From: an uncultured Alphaproteobacteria bacterium
GTDB taxonomy: Bacteria; Pseudomonadota; Alphaproteobacteria; CAAHEQ01; UBA3637
Assembly (NCBI GenBank): GCA_944392555.1
Contig: CALXWZ010000005.1
Coordinates: 49,205 to 113,204 of the forward strand
Length of the DNA stretch: 64,000 bases
Direction: 5' to 3'
The notes below the pieces were generated by a model, which ran no database searches, was not told the origin of the DNA, and saw only the letters and a list, made by a program, of their open reading frames with translations. Positions 27,101 through 35,889 of this stretch are shown piece after piece. Every line of letters begins with the position of its first letter. The stretch's first letter is position 1. Both the position numbers and the translations under genes were made by a program.

Positions 27101-29122
27101 TCCGTTCCAATGCGGTGTCTGCTCTGGGCAGGCTTCGCATTCTTTTGTTTCCTCATTCCAAACGGGAGCGTTGTCCGAGCAAGCAATACACGTTGTTCCG
27201 TTCCAATGCGGTGTCTGGTCTGGGCAGGCTTCACATTCTTTTGTTTCCTCATTCCAAACGGGAGCACTGTCCGAGCAAGCAATACACGTTGTTCCGTTCC
27301 AATGCGGTGTCTGCTCTGGGCAGACTTCACATTCTTTTGTTTCGGCATTCCAAATAGGAGTGGTGTCCGAACAGGAAATACACGCTGTTCCGTTCCAGTG
27401 GGGCGTTTCGGTTGGGCAAGCCTCACATGTATATGATTCGTTACATATCGGTTTTGAAGAATCGGTGCAATCGGCATTTGTGGTACATTCAACATCGGAA
27501 GAACCTCCCCCTGAACTGCCGCCTGCTTCGGGGCATGAACTGATTACTTTTCGTAATTCTACTGTCATAGTGCCGGAATTATCTGAGCATGTGCCGCTAT
27601 CATAAAACCAAAGAGAAATCATTTTTGTGCCATCAAATGAGAAATATTTAGGTTTAGTGAGCGCCAGTTGTTTCTTTAAACAGGATGCCCGATAAGAGGT
27701 TGAAACACCAGCAGGATAATTTGGGCAAGGAGACATATCTACATTAAAAATCGCCCCGATTTCCGTATCTGTTACTTTACCTGTTTCAGCTGTCCCCGCA
27801 TGTAGTCTTACACCATTTGGTGTGGATGTTTGTGATGCGATAGAATAAATGTGAACACCGCTAATCCATTTAAAATAATACGTACCCTTCAATCTTCCTA
27901 AATCCTGAATATGAAGCTTACAACCGTATGAAGAAGCATTTAATCCATTTGATTTAATGCTGGCCTCCACCGTTTCATCCGTTTTACAAACGCAATAGCC
28001 ATTTGCATCGGTTTCATAATACGCAGGATTGCAAACGCAGGTCTGTTGCTCTCTATCCCAAATTTTCTTATCTTCGCAGTTGAGCATACATTGCGTTCCG
28101 TTGTAGAATTGTCCTTCGGGACAAGGTTCACATCTGTGTTCCGCATTACATACGGGATTTGCTTCATCTTTACAATCCGTATCCACTAAACATTCTACAC
28201 ACGTATTCGTTGCCGAATCATAAACGGGAATGCCAGGCGGGCAGGAACAGACATAGTTCGTCTCATCCCAATAATCCTGAGGTTCCGTGCAGGCAATACA
28301 TTTCATTTGAGTCGGATCCCAGTATTCATTGAGTGATACATCACATCGTGAGCAACTATCCGTTGCCTCATCATAGAACGGCATATCAGCAGGGCACTCT
28401 GTTGGTGCATTTTCTCCGTCTCCATCGCTTCCACCGGCAATGCCTCTGCGTGAGCGTGTCGTAAAGGCAAAGAGCAAACTTTTTCCGGATTGCAAAGTAG
28501 TATACTGTTGCAAAATATCGTATTCCCCTTCGCTCATACCTGCATCAACCCAGGATCCTTTGCTTTGGTCGGTTTCTTCAACGGCATCGGCTGAGGGAGC
28601 TAACATAATATCCATTTTGGCAAAGTTCGGTTTGCGCGCATAGGCAAAACGTTGAACTTGTTCACCAACATTATTCAACGTAATCGTATATACGCGAATT
28701 GTTCGCCCGGATGCATCAGTGGTCTCAACAATGTTGACAGCTGGATTAAGTCCTGCGGTAGCTGTTTTATCTAAAAACGATGAAAGGGAATTTTGAGAGG
28801 TTGTTCTTTTTGTAACCGTCAACGCTTTCGCTTGCGCCATAACATCTTGAATTTGCCCGGCACGATAGGTATTCATGGCATATTGATAGCCCCAAATTCC
28901 GCCAATAGCCAGCAAACCCATAATAGCCAAAACCCCCAGCATTTCTATCATACTGCGTCCACGTTCAAGCGTTTGAGAGATAACTGTATCTGCCGAACGA
29001 TTATTTTTCTGCCGATTTGAGACGAAAAAATTTCTCTTTAAAGCCGATAAATCGCTTGCTTTTTCTTTTTTGTTATTCGATGTAATATTTTTAATTCTAT
29101 TGAAAAAATATAAGTATTTCAT
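24137..29122 (-). CDS. Giant cysteine-rich protein with type IV prepilin-like N-terminus
   Basis: 1661 aa from the ATG at 29122 (GGGAG 7 nt upstream; a longer frame from 29173 runs through the leader palindrome and is rejected). A 55-residue basic leader ends at a prepilin-like site, G55|RSMIE with Glu at +5. A hydrophobic helix (LGVLAIMGLLAIGGIWGYQYAM) and a ~190-aa head shared with the gene at 29318 follow. The stalk has three parts. About 565-895 is a tandem array of ~32-aa units (EACPxxTPHWNGTxCIACSD). About 899-1095 and 1122-1320 are two copies of a module starting SCxEKLVNAGVDSS. About 1397-1661 is a CC-rich array. It is probably exported and disulfide-rich. Function unknown; I infer a surface stalk or adhesin. 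Confidence 0.85.
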   Translation of the reverse strand: MKYLYFFNRIKNITSNNKKEKASDLSALKRNFFVSNRQKNNRSADTVISQTLERGRSMIEMLGVLAIMGLLAIGGIWGYQYAMNTYRAGQIQDVMAQAKALTVTKRTTSQNSLSSFLDKTATAGLNPAVNIVETTDASGRTIRVYTITLNNVGEQVQRFAYARKPNFAKMDIMLAPSADAVEETDQSKGSWVDAGMSEGEYDILQQYTTLQSGKSLLFAFTTRSRRGIAGGSDGDGENAPTECPADMPFYDEATDSCSRCDVSLNEYWDPTQMKCIACTEPQDYWDETNYVCSCPPGIPVYDSATNTCVECLVDTDCKDEANPVCNAEHRCEPCPEGQFYNGTQCMLNCEDKKIWDREQQTCVCNPAYYETDANGYCVCKTDETVEASIKSNGLNASSYGCKLHIQDLGRLKGTYYFKWISGVHIYSIASQTSTPNGVRLHAGTAETGKVTDTEIGAIFNVDMSPCPNYPAGVSTSYRASCLKKQLALTKPKYFSFDGTKMISLWFYDSGTCSDNSGTMTVELRKVISSCPEAGGSSGGGSSDVECTTNADCTDSSKPICNESYTCEACPTETPHWNGTACISCSDTTPIWNAETKECEVCPEQTPHWNGTTCIACSDSAPVWNEETKECEACPDQTPHWNGTTCIACSDNAPVWNEETKECEACPEQTPHWNGTACIACSDSAPVWNEETRECEACLSETPHWNGTACIACSDSKPIWNAEIKECEACPNDTPYWNGTTCIDCSDSTPVWNSVAKECETCPPETPHWNGVNCIACSDDTPIWNSSTKTCDTCPSDTPYWNGNACIACSDDTPLWNSAERVCEACPYPTPVWNGTACEECPESKPAWDGNQCEACPANTPYWNESEMDCESCPIETPHWDGIACVVCPDGTQWDGSSCVTNSCSEKLVNAGVDSSTFTVDPNDPTRIFANYFQPDSDLDLSDCSLFVDEFHLQGTSKTFKVKNLFAKRRIDTFGSDLHIIATNDVITAGMVGNDGVNSNADITANRIIGNILDTYMKLNSTQIYYCTYYRKEEDPIVPNPNGNSTTERHEIYSSTPQQLEKCQVLCDYGYVPYWHSWYDFGPYWNSNSELCEACPAETPHWNGTECIACPDGTQWDGESCVPNSCAEKLVNAGVDSSTFTVDPNDPTRIIVPGELYLSGDIDLSECSLFVGDFRYRGAYTTLKVKNLISKGQIYMSEEESHIIVENDVIAKSLINGICTFGCGITANRFIGGELGSTVAAMDSDQIYYCKGYYLSTCQNRWQYITEDTDTTSSKTVNTASPSAFPGLPNVCPYPISKYGSLPKKLEVCHMLCYDDTPRWNSETRECEACPTETPHWNGTECIACSGSTPIWNEDTKLCEACPSETPVWNGTRCVECVADSDCASNTDGKTICDTDTNTCQCVNSYCSTFATNGSCTAFGCCSSSDLICQSYDTNGDCLRHRCCRSGEKYCAMRRDNGTCVYEGCCSGGTIYCEEYNSDGSCLREDCCKSGVIYCPYSNSNGFCQGYVCQQEYLESGEVVCGQEENGTCLREYFSFPAYGRDCNATAGACPWVDFAYPYQIQPHRSGLMSYCPNEGFVGPAKVLEDGSTAPRYQCCKTSGGTPCMQYAENGVCLEYACCEYDNIKTYNDGKYQQDVCCADANGTAVCTDWENGICTHAECVS
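26440..27435 (-). repeat. Tandem ~96-bp coding repeats
   Basis: About ten units of 96 bp (32 codons) inside the 1661-aa gene. The four or five units between about 26990 and 27370 are nearly identical at the DNA level, while flanking units are more diverged. Each unit encodes four cysteines and two Trp-Asn pairs. This pattern invites copy-number change by slippage or unequal recombination. Confidence 0.88.
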
Positions 29123-29146
29123 TAAGATACTCCCTGTTTTCGTCCC

Positions 29147-29164
29147 AAAAAACGACCGTTTTTT
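29147..29164 (-). promoter_or_regulatory. Leader palindrome, class 1 (upstream of the 1661-aa gene)
   Basis: Arms AAAAAACG and CGTTTTTT around 2 nt, followed on the gene strand by GGGACG, 24 nt before the start codon. The same arrangement occurs before the divergent gene at 29318. It could be an operator or a leader hairpin. Since a T-run follows the stem, attenuation is possible. Confidence 0.65.
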
Positions 29165-29276
29165 TATTATCATATTTTAATAAATCGCAAAAGTCAATGA
29201 AAAAAAATAATATCTTGAAAAATTTAATTTTTATCTGTCTTTTTTTCGGAGTAAACTTAAAAAATTTTATCTCTTC

Positions 29277-29292
29277 AAAAACGGTCGTTTTT
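29277..29292 (+). promoter_or_regulatory. Leader palindrome, class 1 (upstream of the 847-aa gene)
   Basis: Arms AAAAACG and CGTTTTT around GT, then TTGGGACG and a GGGGG ribosome site, ending 25 nt before the ATG at 29318. It mirrors the element at 29147-29164 across a ~110-bp AT-rich intergenic stretch. Confidence 0.65.
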
Positions 29293-29317
29293 TTGGGACG
29301 TTTCGCGGGGGAATATA

Positions 29318-31861
29318 ATGAAAATAAAGGATTTTTTTAAACGTATATATGATTTAAGGCTAATTAAAACAAAAATTCAACCGCAAAAAAACAGTTCACA
29401 TTTAAATAGATATTCTTCCGCATTTGAGCGCGGACGCAGTATGATAGAAATGCTGGGTGTGTTGGTTATTATGGGTTTGCTGGCTGTTGGCGGAATTTGG
29501 GGCTATCAATATGCCATGAATACCTATCGTGCCGGGCAAATTCAAGATGTTATGGCACAGGCAAAAGCACTTACCGTTTCAAGACGAACCGCATCAGAGG
29601 AGGCGCTTTTAACATTTTTAGATAAAACGGCTGTTGCCGGTTTTAATCCAACGGTCGGTATTGCAGAAACGGCAGATGCAAACGGTCGTATTCAACGGGT
29701 TTATTCCATTACGTTAGATCTGCTGAATGAGGGAATACAACCGATTCTTTATGCGCGCAAACCGAATTTTGCTAAAATGGATATTATGCTGGCTCCCTCG
29801 GCCGATGCCGTTGAAGAAACGGATCAAAGCAAAGAATCCTGGGTTGATGCGGGCATGAGTGAGGGCGGATATGATATTTTACAACAATATGCCACCTTAC
29901 AAAGCAGTAGCACGGCGATGTTTTCTTTCACAACGCATCTGCGCGGACATATGGCAAGTGATGGTAGTGGCGATGATCCGTCAACCAAGTGCCCTGCCGA
30001 TAAGCCGTTTTATGATGATGCGGTTGATAGCTGTTCTCAATGCGATCCGACGCAACATTCGTATTGGGACCCCGTGCAAGCAACTTGCGTAACATGTAGC
30101 GGTGAAAAAAGCGAGTGGGATTATGTATTGTATTCATGTATTTGTCCGTCTTCAAAACCGGTCTGGGATGAGGGGACGGGAACGTGCGTTGCCTGTTTAT
30201 CAAACGGAAACTGTTCTGGTTCGACGCCGTTTTGCAACCCGGATACAAATAGCTGTGAAGGCTGTCCTTCAAATGCGCCTGTTTGGGATAGCGGTTCAGG
30301 GAATTGTGTTGGGTGTTTAACGGGAAGTGATTGCAATGGTGCCACACCTGTTTGTAATCCGACGACGAATGAATGCGTGGGCTGCCCGAGTGCAACACCC
30401 GTTTGGGATTCGTCTATTGGTGCGTGCGTGGAGTGCACGGCTGATTCACACTGCGCGGATAATACCGACGGTAGAACAAAATGTAACACAACAGAAAAGA
30501 TTTGCGAAACGGAAGCATTCTGTCCGAACGTAGAAAGTTATAAATTCGCAACGGAAGAGGCGGCTCAAGAATGTGCCGAGAATTGTCCGGATCACTTTGC
30601 AAAAAATACATATTGCTATAAGTGTTCGGGGTCGACGAGTGTTTCGTACAGTACTCCGGAATTAGCACAAAGTGAGTGCGCCGATAAATGCCCCGGAGAG
30701 CGGTATGTATACAACAAGTCTTGTCGGAGTTGTAATAGTACAAGCGTATATGTAAACTACAGCACAGAGGCAGAAGCGCAAGCGTGTGCAAAAAGCTGTC
30801 AGGGAAAGTTAGTTGCAACAGGTAAGTATTGCCATTATTGTCCCAGTGAAACATCATCGACGATTGTGTTTAATAGCCAAGAAGAGGCTTTAAACTGTGC
30901 CACAAGCTGTAAGGCTTTCGGATACAATACAACTGCGGTGGGTCGTTACTGTCTGAGTTGTGATACAAGTGGTGGTAGTGCATTTGGTGCGAATTCCAGT
31001 CAATCAGCTTCCGCAGAGGAATGTGCACAGAAATGTCCAAATCGTATTGCTATAGTGGATAGTTTGGATGTCCCCTTGTGTGTAAACTGTGAGGGATTAG
31101 GTTGGCAACTGACTTCAGAAAGTGCTGCCAAGAGTTGTGCTGATCAGTGTAACAGTATGGATAGTAACAATAAAGCGTTTTACGGAGATAATGTGTGTTA
31201 CACTTGTTCGGGATTCGATAGTTCATCAACATATGCGTTAACTTTTAAAACAACAGCCGCTGCAAAAAAATGTACGGAGAATTGTCCAGGGACAGTTTCA
31301 ACCGGTACATATTGTTATAAATGCGAATATTCTGCCAGCTTGACTTTCTCTACGGAGGCAGAAGCGCAGGAGTGTGCCAGCACATGTGCTAATCGCATCG
31401 CTGTCGGGAAAAATTGTATGCCTTGTAGTTCAGTATCAAAAGATACGGTAATGACTGCGGCGGAAGCGGAAAATTGTGCTGAAAAATGTTCTAATACGTT
31501 TTCCGATGGGTCGCGATGTTATTCCTGTGATTATCAATATTCTTATAATTTAGGGTCAACTGAACTCGCGGAAGCCTGCGCCAAAGCCTGCCCGAATCGT
31601 TACGTTAACTCGGGGACTTATTGCAATCTGTGCAAATCTATCAAAACGTCATACGCCACTGAAGCGGAAGCGCAAGAGTGTGCATCAAAATGCTCTGACA
31701 GAAAAGCACAAGGAAAAGAGTGCTTTACATGCGATTATGATGCAGAAATCGTATTTGATACCGAAGCCGAAGCAAAGGCTTGCGCAGCCCAATGTCCCGG
31801 TCAAAGACAAGCAAACGGTCGCTCGTGTAATCGGATCTACAAAAATGAAGCGGATAGTTGA
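29318..31861 (+). CDS. Cysteine-rich protein with type IV prepilin-like N-terminus
   Basis: 847 aa, start after GCGGGGG. The leader is 39 residues, the processing-like site is G39|RSMIE and the hydrophobic helix is LGVLVIMGLLAVGGIWGYQY. The following ~190-aa head is close to that of the divergent 1661-aa protein (for example YARKPNFAKMDIMLAPSADA is identical in both). The first part of the stalk (about 220-380) has CPSxxPVWDSxxGxCVxC repeats. The second part (about 405-840) is a different array of ~38-aa units with TEAEAQECAxxC and a following CxxC. The two genes thus share a head but have different stalks. Probably exported and disulfide-bonded. Function unknown. Confidence 0.85.
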   Translation: MKIKDFFKRIYDLRLIKTKIQPQKNSSHLNRYSSAFERGRSMIEMLGVLVIMGLLAVGGIWGYQYAMNTYRAGQIQDVMAQAKALTVSRRTASEEALLTFLDKTAVAGFNPTVGIAETADANGRIQRVYSITLDLLNEGIQPILYARKPNFAKMDIMLAPSADAVEETDQSKESWVDAGMSEGGYDILQQYATLQSSSTAMFSFTTHLRGHMASDGSGDDPSTKCPADKPFYDDAVDSCSQCDPTQHSYWDPVQATCVTCSGEKSEWDYVLYSCICPSSKPVWDEGTGTCVACLSNGNCSGSTPFCNPDTNSCEGCPSNAPVWDSGSGNCVGCLTGSDCNGATPVCNPTTNECVGCPSATPVWDSSIGACVECTADSHCADNTDGRTKCNTTEKICETEAFCPNVESYKFATEEAAQECAENCPDHFAKNTYCYKCSGSTSVSYSTPELAQSECADKCPGERYVYNKSCRSCNSTSVYVNYSTEAEAQACAKSCQGKLVATGKYCHYCPSETSSTIVFNSQEEALNCATSCKAFGYNTTAVGRYCLSCDTSGGSAFGANSSQSASAEECAQKCPNRIAIVDSLDVPLCVNCEGLGWQLTSESAAKSCADQCNSMDSNNKAFYGDNVCYTCSGFDSSSTYALTFKTTAAAKKCTENCPGTVSTGTYCYKCEYSASLTFSTEAEAQECASTCANRIAVGKNCMPCSSVSKDTVMTAAEAENCAEKCSNTFSDGSRCYSCDYQYSYNLGSTELAEACAKACPNRYVNSGTYCNLCKSIKTSYATEAEAQECASKCSDRKAQGKECFTCDYDAEIVFDTEAEAKACAAQCPGQRQANGRSCNRIYKNEADS

Positions 31862-32119
31862 GGCTTAAATCGCGATGGAATATAAATCCGTTTAGCCTCA
31901 GCCTATCGGAAATGCAATCTCAAAGAAGTGATATGCGTTCACTTCGCCGGGGCTTATATTGCTCCGCGTTTTTGCGCTAACTTCTTAACATTCTATGATT
32001 GTTTCTTCGCAAGCAAAAGTCGATACTGATTGAAAATTATAAATTAAAGATGATGCGCTATCAGCATATCTGCATTGCATGCCAAATTCATTTTGATTTA
32101 TAAAAAACGTTCAAAAAGC
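31862..32119. other. Gene-free stretch with a possible hairpin
   Basis: GAGGCTTAAA at 31860 pairs with GTTTAGCCTC near 31890-31899 across about 20 nt, just after the 847-aa gene. No T-run follows, so it is only a possible 3' hairpin. I see nothing else here. Confidence 0.35.
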
Positions 32120-32764
32120 TTAATAGTCATAGCTCTCGTTCATGGCTTTGATTGCTTTAATCGCTCCGATACGTCCACCGAGAGCGTTTATATCATTATT
32201 TGTCACTTTGCCATCGCTGTTTTTATCAAGGACGCCTAGGGCATTTTTGAATTCTTCTTGATCAATATGCCCGTCTTTATCGCTATCAATACTATCTCGC
32301 AGAGATTGCCATTCCTTATCTGACATTTGTCCTAATGTTCTTGTCAGTGTTGATTTTATCCGAGCACTATCGATAGCGCGTCCTCCATGAATAGCGCCTT
32401 TCTCCAGCCAATATTCCGTAGCGTTCTGAGCCAACTTTCCTCCCGGTACGTGTTCGGAAACCGACTCAATAAACCCTGAGCCGATAGTTACTCCCAGTCT
32501 CGCACATTTTTCCCCTATTCCTATAGAGTCATCACGTATTATGGTAAATGATTCATCACCGCCTCCCACATGTGCCGCAGCCATCGGGTAATCGCCTTCT
32601 CGAATAGAATTTACGGCTTTAGCAATATCATCTGCCTTGCGAACAAAATAACTAATACCAGGGATAAATTGCGCAACAGCTTTAAAAACAGTCCATACCT
32701 TTCCCCAAAAAGAAGATGGAACTGTTTGTTCTGATTGAAGAATATCTCCTTCCGAAATAGCCAT
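32120..32764 (-). CDS. EF-hand protein of unknown function
   Basis: 214 aa. Two adjacent EF-hand loops lie near the C-terminus: D160-S-D-K-D-G-H-I-D-Q-E-E171, which is canonical, and D180-K-N-S-D-G-K-V-T-N-N-D191, with Asp at the last position. The N-terminal 140 residues contain an amphipathic stretch (FWGKVWTVFKAVAQFIPGISYF) and a Gly-rich region (TIGSGFIESVSEHVPGGKL), with no signal peptide. It may bind calcium. The amphipathic part could touch membrane. GGGAGG precedes the ATG. Confidence 0.75.
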   Translation of the reverse strand: MAISEGDILQSEQTVPSSFWGKVWTVFKAVAQFIPGISYFVRKADDIAKAVNSIREGDYPMAAAHVGGGDESFTIIRDDSIGIGEKCARLGVTIGSGFIESVSEHVPGGKLAQNATEYWLEKGAIHGGRAIDSARIKSTLTRTLGQMSDKEWQSLRDSIDSDKDGHIDQEEFKNALGVLDKNSDGKVTNNDINALGGRIGAIKAIKAMNESYDY

Positions 32765-32787
32765 ACAGACCTCCCTTTATTTAATCC

Positions 32788-33081
32788 ACTTTAGGTATAA
32801 TTCATTATATCATAAAGTTTGCTCTGCGTCAATCGGTTGATTTTTTTATGACTGCTCTTGCTAAATTGACTCCATCAGAAACGCCGTAAACTATTTCTTA
32901 TTTTTTTTCTATATCTCTTTAATAACTTCATTATTATATTTTTGAGCACGGCATAAAATAACGCATTTCAAAAGATGTTTATTGGATAGAATAATACCAT
33001 TCATTCTATTTGGGTTTGATGCGAGATTTACCCTTTTTACCAAATGATAACGGTGCTTGATTGCGTGAAGTAAAATACAAT
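32788..33081. other. Gene-free AT-rich stretch
   Basis: Between the EF-hand gene and tRNA-Val I find no coding region with a ribosome site and no recognisable RNA or repeat. Confidence 0.5.
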
Positions 33082-33108
33082 AAAAAAAGAGAGCCTTAAA
33101 CCCTCTTT
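33082..33108 (-). terminator. Intrinsic terminator of tRNA-Val
   Basis: Minus-strand stem AAGAGGG / CTCTCTT (one G-T pair), loop TTTAAGG, then a T-run, starting 4 nt past the encoded CCA. Confidence 0.75.
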
Positions 33109-33111
33109 GAA

Positions 33112-33188
33112 TGGTGGATGTGGCAAGACTCGAACTTGCGACCCTCACGATGTCAACGTGATACTCTAACCACCTGAGCTACACATCC
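33112..33188 (-). tRNA. tRNA-Val (GAC)
   Basis: 77 nt with CCA encoded. The acceptor stem is GGATGTG / CACATCC. The anticodon loop TTGACAT sits in the stem TCACG / CGTGA, giving anticodon GAC. The T arm reads GCAAG TTCGAGT CTTGC. Confidence 0.96.
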
Positions 33189-33365
33189 AACGCGAATGTT
33201 CAACTTATACACAATCCTTCTCTAAATTGCAAGAACTTTTTTCGCTTTTTCGCACTTTTTTTATTTCTCCCTCTTTTTATTTTAAAAATTCCCAGTATGC
33301 CGACACCTTTTCGTTAGGTGCAACGCACTTTTTTATGGGTTCTATGGGGCTCTATATCGTGCAGA

Positions 33366-35216
33366 TTATCTTTTTTTCAAATAAGCAATCAGCGCCGTTA
33401 CGGCTGCCGGTGTCATCCCCGTCATACGCATCATGGCACCGATTGTTTCCGGCCGTGTTTTGTTTAAACGCCCTACGATTTCATTTGAAAGCCCGCCAAT
33501 CAGTGAATAATCAATCTTTTCGGGTATTCTTAATGCCTCATCTTTTCTAAATGCTTCGATATCTAACTGTTGACGCGTTAAATATCCGTGATAACGCCCT
33601 TCAATTTCTAATTGTTGCGCCGCTTCTTGCGGTATTTTCCCGAGTTGTGGCCATACACGCACCAATTCATTCCACCCAATGCCTTTGTATGAAAGCATAT
33701 CATACGGTGTGCGCCTGTGCCCGTCTTCATTCACGGCAAATCCCAGTTGATTGAGCCGACGCGGTGTCTCGCTTAATCCTTTGAGTTCTTCTCTCGCCGA
33801 ATCCAGTGCCGCTTTTTTGCGGTAATATGCCTCCGCGCGTTTATATGAAACACAACCTACGGCAATTCCCTTTTCGGTTAATCGCAAATCGGCATTATCC
33901 GCACGCATCATCAACCGATATTCTGCCCGTGAGGTAAATAACCGATACGGTTCATCAACGCCTTGCGTTGTAATATCATCTATCATCACGCCGAGATAAC
34001 TATCCGCTCTATCAAAAACAAGCGTTTTGCCTGAATCAGTTGCTTGTAAACCGGCATTTACACCCGCTACAAGCCCTAATCCTGCGGCTTCTTCGTATCC
34101 CGTTGTTCCATTGATTTGCCCGGCTAAATAAAGCCCGTTGATTTTCTTTGTTTCCAGTGTTGTTTTAAGTTCACGCGGGTCAACATAATCGTATTCAATC
34201 GCATACGCATAACGCAAAATCCGCACGTGTTCCAGCCCGGGAATTGTGCGCAAAAAGGCTTCTTGCACATCTTTCGGCAATGATGTGGAAATGCCGTTCG
34301 GGTAAATGGAAATCCCGTCCCGCGTTTCGGGTTCTAAAAAAATATGGTGCGAATCTCTGCCCGCAAAGCGCACAAGTTTATCTTCTATGCTCGGGCAGTA
34401 TCTCGGACCGATAGAATGAATCTGTCCACCATACATGGCAGAGCGCGTTAAATTATCTAAAATGATTTTATGCGTTTCGGGTGTTGTATGCGTAATATAG
34501 CACGATACTTGCTCGGGGTTGAAATTTTGCGTCATAAATGAAAACGGTTGCGGTGGCACATCGCCTTTTTGCTCCTCGCAAACCGACCAATCAATCGTAT
34601 CCCTATCCAACCGAGCCGGCGTGCCTGTTTTGAGCCGACCGACCGTAAATCCCATACGCAATAGTGCCGGAGTAATACCCGTTGAGGCTTCTTCGCCATA
34701 ACGACCGCCGGGTGTTTGCTCGCTACCTATATACATCAGCCCATTTAGGAAAGTCCCCGTTGTCACAACCACACATCTTGCCCGAATATACTGCCCGTTG
34801 GCAATAACGGCCGTAACACGCCCGTTCTTTTCTTCAATATCGTCGGCAGAGGCTTCCAAAATGTCCAACCCGCGATAGGATTTTAAAATTTCCTGCATGT
34901 AAGCGCGGTATTTCGGTTTATCCGCTTGTGCGCGTGGCCCTTGAACGGCAGGGCCTTTTGATTTGTTCAGCATACGAAACTGCAAACCTGTTGCATCTAT
35001 GACACGTCCCATCAAACCATCCAGCGCATCAATTTCCCGCACGAGTGTGCCTTTACCGAGCCCTCCGATAGCCGGATTGCACGACATATCCGCAATCGTA
35101 TCAATATGGTGCGTAATCAGCAGTGTTTTTGCGCCGACGCGCGCCGCTGCCGCACAGGCTTCACATCCGGCATGCCCACCCCCGATGACAACAACATCAT
35201 ACGATAATTCCGACAT
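33366..35216 (-). CDS. mnmG: tRNA uridine-5-carboxymethylaminomethyl modification enzyme MnmG
   Basis: 616 aa from the ATG at 35216, with GAGAGGA upstream. The frame is open for 22 more codons, but they do not resemble MnmG. The FAD-binding [17 protein letters not shown] opens the protein. The family blocks [31 protein letters not shown] and FTSRAEYRL are present, as are the conserved cysteines. With MnmE it builds cmnm5U at the wobble base of several tRNAs. Confidence 0.96.
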   Translation of the reverse strand: MSELSYDVVVIGGGHAGCEACAAAARVGAKTLLITHHIDTIADMSCNPAIGGLGKGTLVREIDALDGLMGRVIDATGLQFRMLNKSKGPAVQGPRAQADKPKYRAYMQEILKSYRGLDILEASADDIEEKNGRVTAVIANGQYIRARCVVVTTGTFLNGLMYIGSEQTPGGRYGEEASTGITPALLRMGFTVGRLKTGTPARLDRDTIDWSVCEEQKGDVPPQPFSFMTQNFNPEQVSCYITHTTPETHKIILDNLTRSAMYGGQIHSIGPRYCPSIEDKLVRFAGRDSHHIFLEPETRDGISIYPNGISTSLPKDVQEAFLRTIPGLEHVRILRYAYAIEYDYVDPRELKTTLETKKINGLYLAGQINGTTGYEEAAGLGLVAGVNAGLQATDSGKTLVFDRADSYLGVMIDDITTQGVDEPYRLFTSRAEYRLMMRADNADLRLTEKGIAVGCVSYKRAEAYYRKKAALDSAREELKGLSETPRRLNQLGFAVNEDGHRRTPYDMLSYKGIGWNELVRVWPQLGKIPQEAAQQLEIEGRYHGYLTRQQLDIEAFRKDEALRIPEKIDYSLIGGLSNEIVGRLNKTRPETIGAMMRMTGMTPAAVTALIAYLKKR

Positions 35217-35330
35217 TTTATCCTCTCTTTCTTTACTTGCATTGTATGATATTTTATCGGCAAATAGCAAGTTTTTTCTCAATTACGCGCATGAATTTTT
35301 TATGTGCGTTGTATTGCTACTAACATCAAG

Positions 35331-35356
35331 CGAAAAAAAGCGCCTGAAAAGACGCC
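35331..35356 (-). terminator. Probable intrinsic terminator downstream of the STAS gene
   Basis: Minus-strand GCGTC, loop TTTTCA, GGCGC, then TTTTTTT. It lies 149 nt past the STAS stop codon. The A-rich other side gives weaker potential in reverse. Confidence 0.6.
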
Positions 35357-35504
35357 TTTTAATTATGCAATAACTTATCGATGGAAATTATCTAACCAAC
35401 TCATATAATGCCGTTCAAGCAAAGCAGACTCAAAATCGTCATACAACAGCGATATGGAAAAGCCATTCTCCAAGCAAAAGAGCAGGGAATATCTCCTCTT
35501 TTAA

Positions 35505-35816
35505 TTAAGCATTATCTTCAAATACATACAGACTGTCAAATCTGGCGGCATACATCACTTCTTTCACTTTTCCTTTCACTCCGCGAATAGCAAGTTCAAC
35601 CGCTTTTGCAGAAGCTTCGTCATGCGCAATAACAAACATGCCGAGTGCTGCCGAATCAATAAAATCACAATCCGATAAATCAAAAACGATTTTCTTGGCT
35701 TGCCCTGATTTAATCAGTGAAATAATTTCAAAAAACGAATCGTGGTCACGAAACGTAAATGAGCCGCAAAATGCAATCTCCGTATGCGTTTCTGTATCTT
35801 TTCTTGTGTAGTTCAT
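35505..35816 (-). CDS. STAS-domain protein (anti-sigma-factor antagonist-like)
   Basis: 103 aa forming one STAS domain: FDLSDCDFIDSAALGMFVIAHDEA places a Ser after Asp (IDSAALG) at the usual phosphorylation site of SpoIIAA-type proteins. No kinase or phosphatase partner gene is adjacent. It may act in partner switching, but the target is unknown. AAGGAG precedes the ATG. Confidence 0.85.
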   Translation of the reverse strand: MNYTRKDTETHTEIAFCGSFTFRDHDSFFEIISLIKSGQAKKIVFDLSDCDFIDSAALGMFVIAHDEASAKAVELAIRGVKGKVKEVMYAARFDSLYVFEDNA

Positions 35817-35889
35817 GGCTTTGTCTCCTTATCTCGCTTACTATATTTATTTTCTCTGATTTTTTAATGTTCGTCAAGTCCTATTTATC

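Noticed and set aside
26440..27435. Regular repeats that might suggest a CRISPR array
   Set aside because: The units are contiguous, coding and 96 bp with no unique spacers, and no cas genes are present.
26782..27605. Several overlapping plus-strand frames of 190-211 codons opposite the 1661-aa gene
   Set aside because: They are by-products of the 96-bp repeat: a unit length divisible by three keeps antisense frames open. They have no ribosome sites and no family resemblance.
29122..29173. Upstream in-frame start of the 1661-aa protein
   Set aside because: It would place the conserved leader palindrome and ribosome site inside the coding sequence; the paralogue at 29318 starts after the same element.
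24137..31861. Eukaryotic contamination suggested by EGF/TNFR-like cysteine spacing
   Set aside because: Both genes are intronless, have bacterial ribosome sites and terminators and a prepilin-like N-terminus, and lie among bacterial housekeeping genes.
32909..33148. 79-codon minus-strand frame
   Set aside because: It overlaps tRNA-Val and its terminator and resembles nothing.
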